Part shown: positions 9,508-19,754 of the stretch, in pieces | Layout: each line of letters opens with the position of its first letter | Numbering within the stretch: the first letter of the stretch is position 1 | Source: an uncultured Alphaproteobacteria bacterium | Lineage (GTDB): Bacteria > Pseudomonadota > Alphaproteobacteria > HIMB59 > GCA-002718135 | DNA length: 64,000 bases | NCBI GenBank assembly: GCA_902585605.1 | Contig: CACIED010000001.1 | Span: forward strand, 1 to 64,000 | Direction of reading: 5' to 3' | Translations under genes and position numbers: made by a program | The notes under the pieces: model-generated | Databases searched by the model: none | What the model was told of the DNA's origin: nothing | Seen by the model: the letters and a program-made list of their open reading frames with translations, nothing else

Positions 9508-10956
9508 ATGAGAGACTTTAGGTCGATATTAAACATAATCGGTTTACTAATATGTATTGAAGCATTGGCAATGCTAATACCAATGTGCTTTGATCTTTAT
9601 TATGGTAATTATGAATGGTTGCAATTTTTTTATTCTAGTCTAATCACATTTTTTATAGGTATAATTCTGTATTTTTCATTTAGAAAAAAAAATATTAAGC
9701 TTGGAATTAGGCAAGCATTTTTGTTAACAATTTCATCTTGGTTAGTAATATCTCTTTTTGGTGCAATTCCATTTGTGTATTCATCATCTTCACTTTCATA
9801 TACAGATGCTTTTTTTGAATCTGTAAGTGGAATTACTACAACTGGCGCAACTGTTATTAATAATTTAGAAAACTTATCAGAGGGTATATTAATTTGGAGA
9901 TCTCTTCTTCAATGGTTTGGAGGCATAGGAATTATTGTTCTTGCAATGGCTATACTGCCAACTTTACAAATCGGTGGAATGCAACTTCTACACATGGAAC
10001 ACGATGATCCTTATGAAAAAACTATTCCTAAAGTTAATCGATTTGTGATTGAATTATTTCTTCTTTATGTGTCTTTATCAATAGTTTGTGCACTACTGTA
10101 TTTTGTTAATGGAATGAAAGGTTTTGATTCAATTATTCATGCAATGACCACTATTTCAACTGGTGGATTTTCAAACTATAATGAATCTTTTTTATATTTT
10201 AATTCTTTTCAAATTGAGATTGTCAGCGTCATTTTTATGTTAGTTGGTAGTTTACCATTTGTCTTATATTTACAATTTATTCATAGTCAAAAAAAATTAT
10301 TTTTTAAAGATGATCAAATAAAATTATTTTTTACTATTTTAATATTAATCATATTGCTGACGACAATTTGGCTGCGAAATAATCAATCTTTAGACCTAAT
10401 AACTGCTTTTAGAATTGCTTTATTCAATATTACGTCCATTTTAACAGGAACCGGTTATACAAGTAGTAATTTCTCTAATTGGGGAAGTTTTGGTCTAGTA
10501 ATTATGATGATAATTATGTTTGTTGGTGGATGTGCAGGATCCACTACTGGAGGAATAAAAATATTTAGATTACAGATACTATTTAGAGGGGCTATTACTC
10601 AAATCAGAAAACTAACACAACCCCATGCAGTAATGGTGATGAGATTTAATGGTAAAACAGTAAATGAAAATACTTATAACTCTATCATGGGTTTTTTCTT
10701 TATGTATATATTTTTATTTATTATTTCTGCAGTATGTTTAAGTTTATTCAACTTAGACTTTTTAACCGCATTTTCAGCAGCAGCCTCGGCAATTTCAAAC
10801 GTAGGTCCTGGATTAGGTGAAATAATTGGTCCAAATGGAAATTATTTTTTGTTAGATGATGGAGCAAAATGGATACTTTCAATCACAATGATAATTGGAA
10901 GGTTAGAAATTTTTACGGTATTAGTTCTATTATCAATGAATTTTTGGCGAAGTTAA
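9508..10956 (+). CDS. trkH: TrkH-type potassium uptake channel subunit
   Basis: Integral inner-membrane protein of 482 residues, a normal TrkH length. The four pore-loop segments of the SKT superfamily are visible: SVSGITTTGATV, MTTISTGGFSNY, ILTGTGYTSSNF and AISNVGPGLGE. The selectivity-filter glycines are retained, and the stretch GGCAGSTTGGIKIFRLQIL is typical. It imports K+ together with a TrkA regulatory subunit, which is not in this window. Its stop overlaps by four bases the stop of a convergent lipoprotein gene. Confidence 0.95.
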   Translation: MRDFRSILNIIGLLICIEALAMLIPMCFDLYYGNYEWLQFFYSSLITFFIGIILYFSFRKKNIKLGIRQAFLLTISSWLVISLFGAIPFVYSSSSLSYTDAFFESVSGITTTGATVINNLENLSEGILIWRSLLQWFGGIGIIVLAMAILPTLQIGGMQLLHMEHDDPYEKTIPKVNRFVIELFLLYVSLSIVCALLYFVNGMKGFDSIIHAMTTISTGGFSNYNESFLYFNSFQIEIVSVIFMLVGSLPFVLYLQFIHSQKKLFFKDDQIKLFFTILILIILLTTIWLRNNQSLDLITAFRIALFNITSILTGTGYTSSNFSNWGSFGLVIMMIIMFVGGCAGSTTGGIKIFRLQILFRGAITQIRKLTQPHAVMVMRFNGKTVNENTYNSIMGFFFMYIFLFIISAVCLSLFNLDFLTAFSAAASAISNVGPGLGEIIGPNGNYFLLDDGAKWILSITMIIGRLEIFTVLVLLSMNFWRS

Positions 10957-11525
10957 AAACTTAAATAATCACTCATGTAAATAGATAGCTGGTTCTTAGT
11001 TTCATTAATATAATCTTTCATAGTTGAAATTAATAAATCACTAATAATTATTTCAATCTCATTTAATGAAATATATTTTTGAGATGTTGTAGACCGAAAT
11101 GTTTCTACAGTTGTATTAGCAGTAAGAAAACCACTAGTATCATATAGCTCATATTCGACTAGAAAAGATATTTCATATTTAAATATAGTTTTTTCTTCAT
11201 ACTTTTTTGCATCAACATTTTCTATTTCGTTTTTTGATATAGAAGCATCTAAAATATTAATAACTAATTTATTTTCATTTCCAATTTTTATTATATTTTT
11301 ACCATGCCATTCCATCATTAGTTCAATAGGAGATTTTTGAATTTCTTCTTCGATATTGTTTTGAGAAAAAATAGAATTATATTTTTTATTAATTTCAATA
11401 TTTTTTGCATTTATTGAAATAGTTTTAAATTTAGAAGTATCAATTTCGGTTGGTTTTAGAATTTCAACTGGTTGACAAGACAGAACTATAAATAAAATTA
11501 TAATAAAATTATTTTTTAAGTACAT
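10953..11525 (-). CDS. Predicted lipoprotein of unknown function
   Basis: A 190-residue protein with a short hydrophobic signal and lipobox VLSC (Cys17), so probably a lipid-anchored envelope protein. The mature part is rich in Lys, Ile, Asn and Glu and has alternating beta-like stretches (FKYEISFLVEYELYDTSG, LTANTTVETFRS). I do not recognise a family with confidence; small lipoproteins of LPS transport or DUF-type alphaproteobacterial lipoproteins are possible. It overlaps the end of argF by 17 bases on the same strand, suggesting translational coupling to the arginine operon. Confidence 0.7.
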   Translation of the reverse strand: MYLKNNFIIILFIVLSCQPVEILKPTEIDTSKFKTISINAKNIEINKKYNSIFSQNNIEEEIQKSPIELMMEWHGKNIIKIGNENKLVINILDASISKNEIENVDAKKYEEKTIFKYEISFLVEYELYDTSGFLTANTTVETFRSTTSQKYISLNEIEIIISDLLISTMKDYINETKNQLSIYMSDYLSF

Positions 11526-12402
11526 AAATTAATATAGCTTGTTGGATATACATTCTATTTTGTGCTTGTTTTAATACAATAGAATTTTTACTATCAAGAA
11601 TTTCTGAGGTTACTTCTTGTCCCCTTTTCGCTGGTAAACAATGCATAAAAATAGCATTCTTTAATGCATTATTCATAATTTTTTTATTCACAGTAAAATT
11701 TTTAAAATGTTTTATTTTTGTATTTTTTTCTCCCATTGAAACCCAAACGTCAGTCATAATACAATTTGATTTTTTCGAACCTTTGACAGGGTCAGAAAAA
11801 TATTTCAAATTTTCATTTTTAAATTTCGAGAATTCATTTTCGTTATTATTAAAAATTTGAATTGGTACAACAACATTAAGTTTGAAATTATAAATATTTT
11901 GCAAATGAAGAAGAGAGCGTAAAACATTGTTATAATCACCTATCCATGCAATACTTATATTTTTATAGTTTTTAAAATTCTCTTGTAAGGTTAAAAAGTC
12001 ACCAAGAATTTGACAGGGATGACTATATTCAGTTAAGCCATTTATTATTGGAAGAATATTTTCTTTGCTTAAATTTACTATTTGTTTGTGGTTATTATTT
12101 CTAATCATTACACAATCAATATATTGACTTAACACATTAAGAACATCTTCAGCTTTTTCTCTTTTGTTATCAAAACCAATATCTTTACTTTGTAATTCCA
12201 AAACAGAACCACCTAATTTTTGCATTCCTACATTGAAGCTTAGTCTAGTGCGAAGTGATTGTTTTTCGAAAATGAGTCCAAGAGTTTTATTTCTACAAGA
12301 TGTAGAATATTTTTTTGGATTTTTTTTAATTTTTTTTGCAAGTAAAATTATTTCGTCAATTTCTTTTTTTTTTAAATTATTAATATCAATAAAATGTTTC
12401 AT
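11509..12402 (-). CDS. argF: Ornithine carbamoyltransferase
   Basis: Catalyses carbamoyl phosphate plus ornithine to citrulline in arginine synthesis. The 297-residue protein shows the carbamoyl-phosphate domain with SLRTRLSF near residue 52, EYSHPCQILGDF in the middle, and HCLPAKRGQEV, the ornithine-site loop, near 255. The first motif is normally STRTR; here the second residue is Leu. Its ATG overlaps the argD stop by four bases and the order argD-argF is common in alphaproteobacteria. Function is nearly certain despite the substitution. Confidence 0.93.
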   Translation of the reverse strand: MKHFIDINNLKKKEIDEIILLAKKIKKNPKKYSTSCRNKTLGLIFEKQSLRTRLSFNVGMQKLGGSVLELQSKDIGFDNKREKAEDVLNVLSQYIDCVMIRNNNHKQIVNLSKENILPIINGLTEYSHPCQILGDFLTLQENFKNYKNISIAWIGDYNNVLRSLLHLQNIYNFKLNVVVPIQIFNNNENEFSKFKNENLKYFSDPVKGSKKSNCIMTDVWVSMGEKNTKIKHFKNFTVNKKIMNNALKNAIFMHCLPAKRGQEVTSEILDSKNSIVLKQAQNRMYIQQAILIYVLKK

Positions 12403-13577
12403 CTTGATAATTCTTTCAAACTCTTTTTAATTATTGCAATTGATTTATCAATCTCTTTATAAGAAACAACCAGTGGTGGAGCTAATCTTACTGTATTATC
12501 TGCAGCTGGCACATTGAGTAATTTATTTTTTTTTAATTGTTCAGAAAAATCTATGTTACTAATTTTTGTTTTGATTCCCAATAAAAGCCCAGCGCCCCTT
12601 ACCTCTAAAATAATATTGGATGTATTCTCTAATTTTTTTAAATTTTTCCAAAAATATCTTGCAGTTTTATCAACTTTTGAAAGGAATCTTTTATTAGATA
12701 TGATTTTTAAAACTTCTAAACCTACACTCATAGCTAATGGATTACCTCCGTAGGTAGATCCATGACTACCTTTTGTCATTGCAACACATGCTTTGTTTGT
12801 TGACATGCACGCCCCAAGTGGAAAACCCGATCCAATACCTTTTGCTACGGATATTATATCAGGTTTTATTTTTGCCCATTCATATGAAAATAATTTACCA
12901 GATCTTCCAAACCCACACTGAACTTCATCAAAAAAAAGTAAGATATTATTTTTGTTACAAATTTTTCTTAATAATTTTAAAAAACTTAAATCAGCTGGAC
13001 GAATTCCTCCTTCTCCTTGAATTGGTTCAATCATAATACCAGCTGTTTTTTTATTTATTGCTAATAGTAATTTTTTTTCATTATTAAATTCAATTTGTTT
13101 GAAACCTTTAAGCATAGGACCAAAGCCATTAGAATATTTCTTGTTTTTTTGTGCTGAAAGTGCTCCATAAGTTCGTCCGTGAAAAGCGCCATCAAAAGTT
13201 ATAATCTCTGTTTTTTTAGTCTTATGATATGAATGGTATCCTCTAATTATTTTAATTCCACATTCAATAGATTCAGTTCCAGAATTAGTAAAAAAAACTT
13301 TATCTGCAAAAGAATATTTGCAAAGTAATTTTGCAAATTGTTCTTGTTTTTTAATTTTATATAAGTTTGAAACATGCCAAAGTTGTTTCGATTGTTTGTT
13401 AAGTGTCTCTATAAGTTTAGGATGACAATGACCAAGAGAATTTACTGCTATTCCACTTGCAAAATCTAAATATTTTTTATTTTGACTAGAGTATAAATAA
13501 CATCCATCACCTTTTATAAATTCAAGGGTTTTATTACCATAAGTTGGCATAACATTTGATAAAAGTTTACTAACCAT
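12399..13577 (-). CDS. argD: Acetylornithine aminotransferase
   Basis: PLP-dependent class III aminotransferase of 392 residues acting in arginine biosynthesis (N-acetylglutamate semialdehyde to N-acetylornithine), often also in lysine synthesis. Visible are FTNSGTESIECGIKIIRGYH (phosphate-binding side), FDEVQCGFGRSGKLF (PLP ring Asp) and SVAKGIGSGFPLGA with the Schiff-base lysine. It lies two bases after an ABC-2 permease gene and overlaps argF by four bases, forming a minus-strand operon. Confidence 0.94.
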   Translation of the reverse strand: MVSKLLSNVMPTYGNKTLEFIKGDGCYLYSSQNKKYLDFASGIAVNSLGHCHPKLIETLNKQSKQLWHVSNLYKIKKQEQFAKLLCKYSFADKVFFTNSGTESIECGIKIIRGYHSYHKTKKTEIITFDGAFHGRTYGALSAQKNKKYSNGFGPMLKGFKQIEFNNEKKLLLAINKKTAGIMIEPIQGEGGIRPADLSFLKLLRKICNKNNILLFFDEVQCGFGRSGKLFSYEWAKIKPDIISVAKGIGSGFPLGACMSTNKACVAMTKGSHGSTYGGNPLAMSVGLEVLKIISNKRFLSKVDKTARYFWKNLKKLENTSNIILEVRGAGLLLGIKTKISNIDFSEQLKKNKLLNVPAADNTVRLAPPLVVSYKEIDKSIAIIKKSLKELSR

Positions 13578-13579
13578 AT

Positions 13580-14350
13580 TTAAAATTTAATTTTATATCC
13601 TTTACGAAACATAAAATAGCATAATAAAATTAATATAATATTAATAATTATTAAGAATGTTGATCCTTGGATTAATGAGCTATCAGATATACCTGTAAAA
13701 GCATATCTGAAACCATCAATATTATAGAAGAAAGGATTAAATGAGGAGACTGTCTGCCAAAACTCAGGCAACCTAGAAATTGAATAGAATGTTCCTGACA
13801 AAAATGTAAGAGGTAAAACAATAAAGTTAGTTATACCTTGTTGTTGATCCCATTTGTCTGCCCAAATACCAACAATTGTTCCCAAGGTACCCATCATAGT
13901 GCATCCCATTAATGAGAAAAAAATTAGAGCTGTAAAAGAGTGAACTTGGAGAGGTACAAAAATCATAACTCCTAAAGTTGTGACTAAACCACATACAACA
14001 CCTCTACAAACTGAGCCTATAATAAATCCAAAAGCTAATTCCAAATTGTTTAATGGAGCCATTAATATGTCTACAATATTTCCTTGAAATTTTGATTGAC
14101 CTATACTTGATGCAGAATTAGCAAAAGAATTTTGGAGCATAGTCATCATTATGAGACCTGGTGCAATGAAATAAGAAAGGTCAATACCGTTTATGGAATT
14201 TACAGATCTTCCAAGAGCTAAGCTAAAAACAGCTAGAAATAATAAAGAGCTAATTGCTGGTCCAATCACAGTTTGAATACCAACTTTCAAGAACCTAAAT
14301 ACTTCTTTTTTAACTAATGTAAAAAAACAGAGAAAATTATAATCAATCAT
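13580..14350 (-). CDS. ABC-2 type transporter permease
   Basis: Membrane protein of 256 residues with about six hydrophobic segments and the ABC-2 family region GIDLSYFIAPGLIMMTMLQN, followed by SIGQSKFQGNIVDILMAPLN and the ending LPLTFLSGTFYSISRLPEFW. This matches NodJ/YadH-type exporter permeases. The partner ATPase is not adjacent in this window. It is first in the operon with argD and argF, two bases upstream of argD, which says little about its substrate. It is divergent from recX across about 35-50 bases. Confidence 0.88.
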   Translation of the reverse strand: MIDYNFLCFFTLVKKEVFRFLKVGIQTVIGPAISSLLFLAVFSLALGRSVNSINGIDLSYFIAPGLIMMTMLQNSFANSASSIGQSKFQGNIVDILMAPLNNLELAFGFIIGSVCRGVVCGLVTTLGVMIFVPLQVHSFTALIFFSLMGCTMMGTLGTIVGIWADKWDQQQGITNFIVLPLTFLSGTFYSISRLPEFWQTVSSFNPFFYNIDGFRYAFTGISDSSLIQGSTFLIIINIILILLCYFMFRKGYKIKF

Positions 14351-14383
14351 ATTAGGAGTTTTCTTTTAATATATTTAAAATAT

Positions 14384-14869
14384 TTGTATATTAGATTAGT
14401 GGATGAAAAAAAACTCTTAAAATATGCGGTTGATTACTTAAGTAAATACGATTCCTCAAAGAATAATTTAGTTAATGTACTTAAAAGAAAAATTTTAAGA
14501 TCAAATGAAACAAATTTTGAGAAAAAAAAACTCATTGATATTATTGAAAGTATAATTTTAAAATTAGAAAAAAATAAATTTATTGATGATGATAGATATA
14601 GCTCAACAAAAATACTTTCTTTATCAAATTCTGGAAAATCTGAAAATTTTATTTTTAATTACTTGATAAAAAAAGGAGTGAGTAAATCTCAAATTCAAAA
14701 TAATTTAAATTTAATGAAGCAAGATAACGATAATTGGCAATTAGAATCAGCAAAAATTTTTGCTAAGAAAAAAAAGTTACTAGAAAAAAATGAAAGCTAT
14801 GAAAAAAAATTAGCAAAAATGGCAAGAGCTGGTTTTAGTTATGACATATGTAAAAAAATATTAGGTTAA
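14384..14869 (+). CDS. recX: RecX-family regulator of RecA
   Basis: Small all-helical protein of about 161 residues. The three-helix repeats of RecX are visible: KYAVDYLSKYDSSKNNLVNV, then IILKLEKNKFIDDDRYSS, then NYLIKKGVSKSQIQNNL, with the ending ARAGFSYDICKKIL. RecX binds RecA filaments and limits strand exchange. It is very rich in Lys, Asn and Ile as expected for this base composition. The start is TTG at 14384 or GTG at 14399; the latter gives a more usual N terminus. The stop overlaps by four bases that of a convergent AI-2E family gene. Confidence 0.85.
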   Translation: MYIRLVDEKKLLKYAVDYLSKYDSSKNNLVNVLKRKILRSNETNFEKKKLIDIIESIILKLEKNKFIDDDRYSSTKILSLSNSGKSENFIFNYLIKKGVSKSQIQNNLNLMKQDNDNWQLESAKIFAKKKKLLEKNESYEKKLAKMARAGFSYDICKKILG

Positions 14870-15870
14870 CCTTCTTTTATATGAATCTTACCTTCTAGTA
14901 ACCTAGCAATTTGCTTAGTTGTTTCAAATCTTTCAAATGAAATTCTGATGATTGCAGTTAAAGGTGCTGCAAGAAGAACTCCAATGAACCCCCAAATCAT
15001 TCCCCAGAAAATTAAAGATAATAGAATCGTAATTGGATGTAATCCAAAACTATCACCAAATATTTTTGGTTCTACAAAATTTCCTACTATTTGATGAATA
15101 ATCGTAGGCAATATTATAATTAATATAACTAGTGTTGGATCATTATATTGAAGGAAAGCAATTGGCAATGGAAGTAAAACAGCTATTACAGAACCAATAA
15201 CTGGAATAAAATTTAAAATAAATGTTAAGCTACCAAAAATAAAAGCTAATTCTAAACCTAAAAACCAATAAATTAATCCTGCAGCAATACCTGTAAAAGC
15301 CGATGTTAAAAATTTTGTAAATATATATTTTTTTACTAATCTAATAATGTCGTTCCACTCATCAGAGGTATTCTTAGGGGGAGTGCCAAGTAATAAAAAA
15401 AGGGTGATTATTACAACTAGAAGAAACTTTGAAATAAAATTTGCACTATTACTTAATATGGTTGCAGCCCAATTAGTAATGGGTAACTCTGCAATTGTAT
15501 TTCTGATTGTTTCTCTATCAATATCAATTTCAAATTGTTGAAGCTGGATTATGACGGCCTCAATTAAAATTATTACTTTTTGATTATAGTCATCTGCTGA
15601 TTCCAAGAATGTTGCTACAGAAGACACAATAAAAGGAACAATAATTGAGAATAGAAGTACAATTAAACAAATACTAATAAAAACTGCTATAAACCTGTGT
15701 ACACGAAGATTTATCGTCTGAAAATCAATTATTGGATCGATTAATATCCTTAAAAGAAGTGCTAAAACAAATGGTACCATTATAGGTTGTGAAAAATTTA
15801 AAATAAATGCAACAGCAATACTAGCCAATATAAAAAGAGAGCCAGAAATTACGCGATTATTTTCATTCAT
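14866..15870 (-). CDS. AI-2E family (PerM-like) membrane transporter
   Basis: Integral membrane protein of 334 residues with about seven to eight hydrophobic segments and the family stretches RIPF-like PIMVPFVLALLLRILIDPII near residue 30, FILNFIPVIGSVIAVLLPLP near 215, and NFVEPKIFGDSFGLHP near 265. Members include exporters of AI-2 and Na+/H+ antiporters, so the substrate is open. The start codon overlaps the stop of the MscS gene (TAATG), so the two are probably co-translated. Confidence 0.9.
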   Translation of the reverse strand: MNENNRVISGSLFILASIAVAFILNFSQPIMVPFVLALLLRILIDPIIDFQTINLRVHRFIAVFISICLIVLLFSIIVPFIVSSVATFLESADDYNQKVIILIEAVIIQLQQFEIDIDRETIRNTIAELPITNWAATILSNSANFISKFLLVVIITLFLLLGTPPKNTSDEWNDIIRLVKKYIFTKFLTSAFTGIAAGLIYWFLGLELAFIFGSLTFILNFIPVIGSVIAVLLPLPIAFLQYNDPTLVILIIILPTIIHQIVGNFVEPKIFGDSFGLHPITILLSLIFWGMIWGFIGVLLAAPLTAIIRISFERFETTKQIARLLEGKIHIKEG

Positions 15871-17006
15871 TATTTCTTAGAAGATTGAGGATTAAAAATT
15901 TCTGTTTTATCATCTGATAATTTTTCAACATAAAGTGATTGACTTGGAAAAGCAAAACCAGCTTCATTATTTTCAACTATTTCTATTATTTTGACAGCAA
16001 GATTTTCTTTTATTTTTAAAAATTCTGCCCAATCATTAGTAACAGTAAATGTTTGAACTAGCATATCAATGGAACTATCAGAAAAACTATCTATTCGAAC
16101 GTAGAAACTTGCATTTTGATTTTTTGCAAAGTTATCATCTTTCTTAATTAATGTATTTATCTCATCTCTAATTTTTTTTAATTGATCAATTGTTGTCCTA
16201 TATTCTAATCCAATTAACCATCTTATACGTCTATGATGTCTTCTTGTATAATTAGTTACAGACTGCTCAGCAAATTTATAATTTGGCACCATTACTGGTG
16301 TAGAATCAAATCTTCTAACAAGAGTAGATCTAAATCCAATTTGTTCAACAACTCCTTCAACTTCTCCAGAAACTAATATTACATCTCCTACAGTGAATCT
16401 TTTTTCCATTAGTATCATAATACCGCTAATTAAATTTTTAAATAAATCTTGAGCACCTAGTGCAACTGCTACACCAAATAAACCTAATCCAGCAATTACA
16501 GGACCTACTCTTATGCCCCACAATTCTAATATTGCGACAGCGCCAAGTACAATAACAAGAATTTTTAATCCTTTAAGAGTCCAATCAACTAATGGCTTTG
16601 AAATTTTTGACTCAAAGTTTTTTATTACAAATGAAAAAGGTATAATTAATTGATGTAGTAACCAGAATATAAAAATTGTTATTAAAGATCTGTTTAGTAA
16701 ATCTAAAAAATCTTGATTATTTTCAGAAACATCCAAATAAGAAGAAGCTATAAAGAAACCCAAAACAACAGGGAGAAATTTTAATGGTCCATCAAGTACT
16801 TCAATAACAGCGTCATCAATTTGATTAGATGTTCTCGAAACAATTCTTGATAATCGATTAAGAATAAATCTAGCTATAAGTCTTCTAAGTAAATAAAAAA
16901 GCAGGAAAATTATAAGACTTACTATGATATCAGTAGCATTTATGCCAAAAACACCATTATTCCAAACATCTAAAAAAAGGTTGGTAAAGCTATTGAATGA
17001 TTCCAT
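15870..17006 (-). CDS. MscS-family mechanosensitive ion channel
   Basis: Channel protein of 378 residues with several N-terminal membrane segments. The pore-lining TM3 and start of the beta domain are clear: GLFGVAVALGAQDLFKNLIS, then MEKRFTVGDVILVSGEVEGV and EQIGFRSTLVRRFDSTPVMV. It should open on membrane tension and release solutes on hypo-osmotic shock. It lies divergent from the glutathione peroxidase gene and is translationally coupled with the AI-2E family gene downstream. Confidence 0.93.
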   Translation of the reverse strand: MESFNSFTNLFLDVWNNGVFGINATDIIVSLIIFLLFYLLRRLIARFILNRLSRIVSRTSNQIDDAVIEVLDGPLKFLPVVLGFFIASSYLDVSENNQDFLDLLNRSLITIFIFWLLHQLIIPFSFVIKNFESKISKPLVDWTLKGLKILVIVLGAVAILELWGIRVGPVIAGLGLFGVAVALGAQDLFKNLISGIMILMEKRFTVGDVILVSGEVEGVVEQIGFRSTLVRRFDSTPVMVPNYKFAEQSVTNYTRRHHRRIRWLIGLEYRTTIDQLKKIRDEINTLIKKDDNFAKNQNASFYVRIDSFSDSSIDMLVQTFTVTNDWAEFLKIKENLAVKIIEIVENNEAGFAFPSQSLYVEKLSDDKTEIFNPQSSKK

Positions 17007-17032
17007 AAGCGATATATCTTATACTCACTAAC

Positions 17033-17569
17033 ATGAAAATTAAATTTTTACTTGTTTTTTTGATTATGCTTAACTTAAAGAATACTATATTAGCCAATGA
17101 AACAGTGAATTTATATGACTTTTCATTTGAAGATATAGACGGCAATCAAGTGAATTTAGAGAAGTTTGTAGGTAAGCCAATTTTAATAGTAAACACAGCT
17201 TCAAGATGTGGTTTCACTCCACAATATGAAGATCTTCAAAATTTATTTCTTAACTACAGAAAAAGTGATTTAACAATAATAGCTACTACGAGCAATTCCT
17301 TCAATCAAGAATATTCAGATACTGAAGATATAAAAAAAATTTGTTTAGTTAACTACGGTGTAGGTTTTGTTACTTCATCGCCAATGGATGTTAAAGGAAG
17401 TAAAGCCCATCCAATTTATGCCTGGATTGACAAAGAGTATAACGAAAAACCAAAGTGGAATTTTTATAAATATCTATTTGATAGAAATGGACAACTCGTT
17501 AAAACTTGGTCTTCTATGACAAAGCCAGATAGTGCAAAAATTACAAATTTAATTGATCAATTAATATAA
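17033..17569 (+). CDS. Secreted glutathione/thioredoxin peroxidase (Cys type)
   Basis: Peroxidase of 178 residues with a signal peptide (about residues 1-21, ending ILA-NE), so probably periplasmic. The active-site motif NTASRCGFTPQYEDLQNLF contains Cys, not selenocysteine. The usual Gln of the catalytic tetrad (motif CNQF) is replaced: the region reads SNSFNQEY. The Trp motif KWNFYKYLFDRNGQLV is conserved. It should reduce hydroperoxides using thioredoxin or glutathione. It is monocistronic, ending in a hairpin terminator shared with groEL. Confidence 0.9.
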   Translation: MKIKFLLVFLIMLNLKNTILANETVNLYDFSFEDIDGNQVNLEKFVGKPILIVNTASRCGFTPQYEDLQNLFLNYRKSDLTIIATTSNSFNQEYSDTEDIKKICLVNYGVGFVTSSPMDVKGSKAHPIYAWIDKEYNEKPKWNFYKYLFDRNGQLVKTWSSMTKPDSAKITNLIDQLI

Positions 17570-17571
17570 AA

Positions 17572-17597
17572 AAAAGGGCAAATAAATTTGCCCTTTT
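17572..17597. terminator. Bidirectional terminator between glutathione peroxidase and groEL
   Basis: An 11-base-pair stem (AAAAGGGCAAA / TTTGCCCTTTT) with a TAAA loop sits between the convergent stops at 17569 and 17621. The stem's own A and T ends supply U-runs in both directions. Confidence 0.85.
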
Positions 17598-17620
17598 ATA
17601 ATAATAAATTTCATTCAAAG

Positions 17621-19303
<1,683 letters not shown>

Positions 19304-19306
19304 TTA

Positions 19307-19612
19307 TTATTTTTTTTTCTTTCCTGAAGTTATAATTCCCATGATGTCAGACTCTTTCATTATTAAAAAGTCATCACCATTCATTTTTACTTCAGTACCA
19401 GACCATTTTCCAAAAAGTATTTTATCTCCTTTTTTGACATCCAAAGGTACTAGTTTTCCTGTTTCATCTCTTGCTCCAGAACCAACTTCTAATACTTCAC
19501 CTTCCATTGGTTTTTCTTGAGCAGTGTCAGGGATAATAATTCCCCCTGCTGTTTTTTGATCAGAGTCTACTCTTTTAACTAAGACTCTATCATGTAAAGG
19601 TCTAAAATTCAT
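19307..19612 (-). CDS. groES: Co-chaperonin GroES (Hsp10)
   Basis: Protein of 101 residues, normal length for GroES, with [20 protein letters not shown], the mobile loop [20 protein letters not shown] and [20 protein letters not shown]. It caps the GroEL cavity. It is the first gene of the groESL operon, with a CIRCE element about 43 bases before its start. Confidence 0.99.
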   Translation of the reverse strand: MNFRPLHDRVLVKRVDSDQKTAGGIIIPDTAQEKPMEGEVLEVGSGARDETGKLVPLDVKKGDKILFGKWSGTEVKMNGDDFLIMKESDIMGIITSGKKKK

Positions 19613-19654
19613 ATTTCCTCTTTTGTTAACTAATTGAAATTAAATTATTATTTA

Positions 19655-19681
19655 TTAGCACTCACATTATGAGAGTGCTAG
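19655..19681 (-). promoter_or_regulatory. CIRCE operator of groESL
   Basis: TTAGCACTC, nine bases, GAGTGCTAG: this matches the CIRCE consensus (TTAGCACTC-N9-GAGTGCTAA) except at the last base. It lies just upstream of groES. CIRCE is the binding site of the repressor HrcA, so groESL should be repressed by HrcA and released on heat or misfolding stress. The hrcA gene is not in this window. Confidence 0.93.
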
Positions 19682-19683
19682 TT

Positions 19684-19711
19684 ATTTAAGCATTATTGAA
19701 GTCTATTCAAG
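19684..19711 (-). promoter_or_regulatory. Candidate groESL promoter
   Basis: Reading the minus strand, CTTGAA is followed after 16 bases by TTAAAT, immediately ahead of the CIRCE element. CTTGAA is the -35 hexamer seen at alphaproteobacterial heat-shock (sigma-32) promoters, but the -10 is too AT-rich to be distinctive. The position is right; the assignment is tentative. Confidence 0.4.
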
Positions 19712-19754
19712 AAGAAAACAAAAAAAAATTCGAATTAACTAAAGTTATGATATT

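Noticed and set aside
12773-13036. Plus-strand ORF of 87 codons inside argD
   Set aside because: It lies wholly antisense to a clearly real gene, has no family resemblance and a low-complexity composition expected of a shadow frame.
17033-17569. Selenocysteine form of glutathione peroxidase
   Set aside because: The active-site codon in ASRCGF is tgt (Cys); no in-frame TGA occurs.
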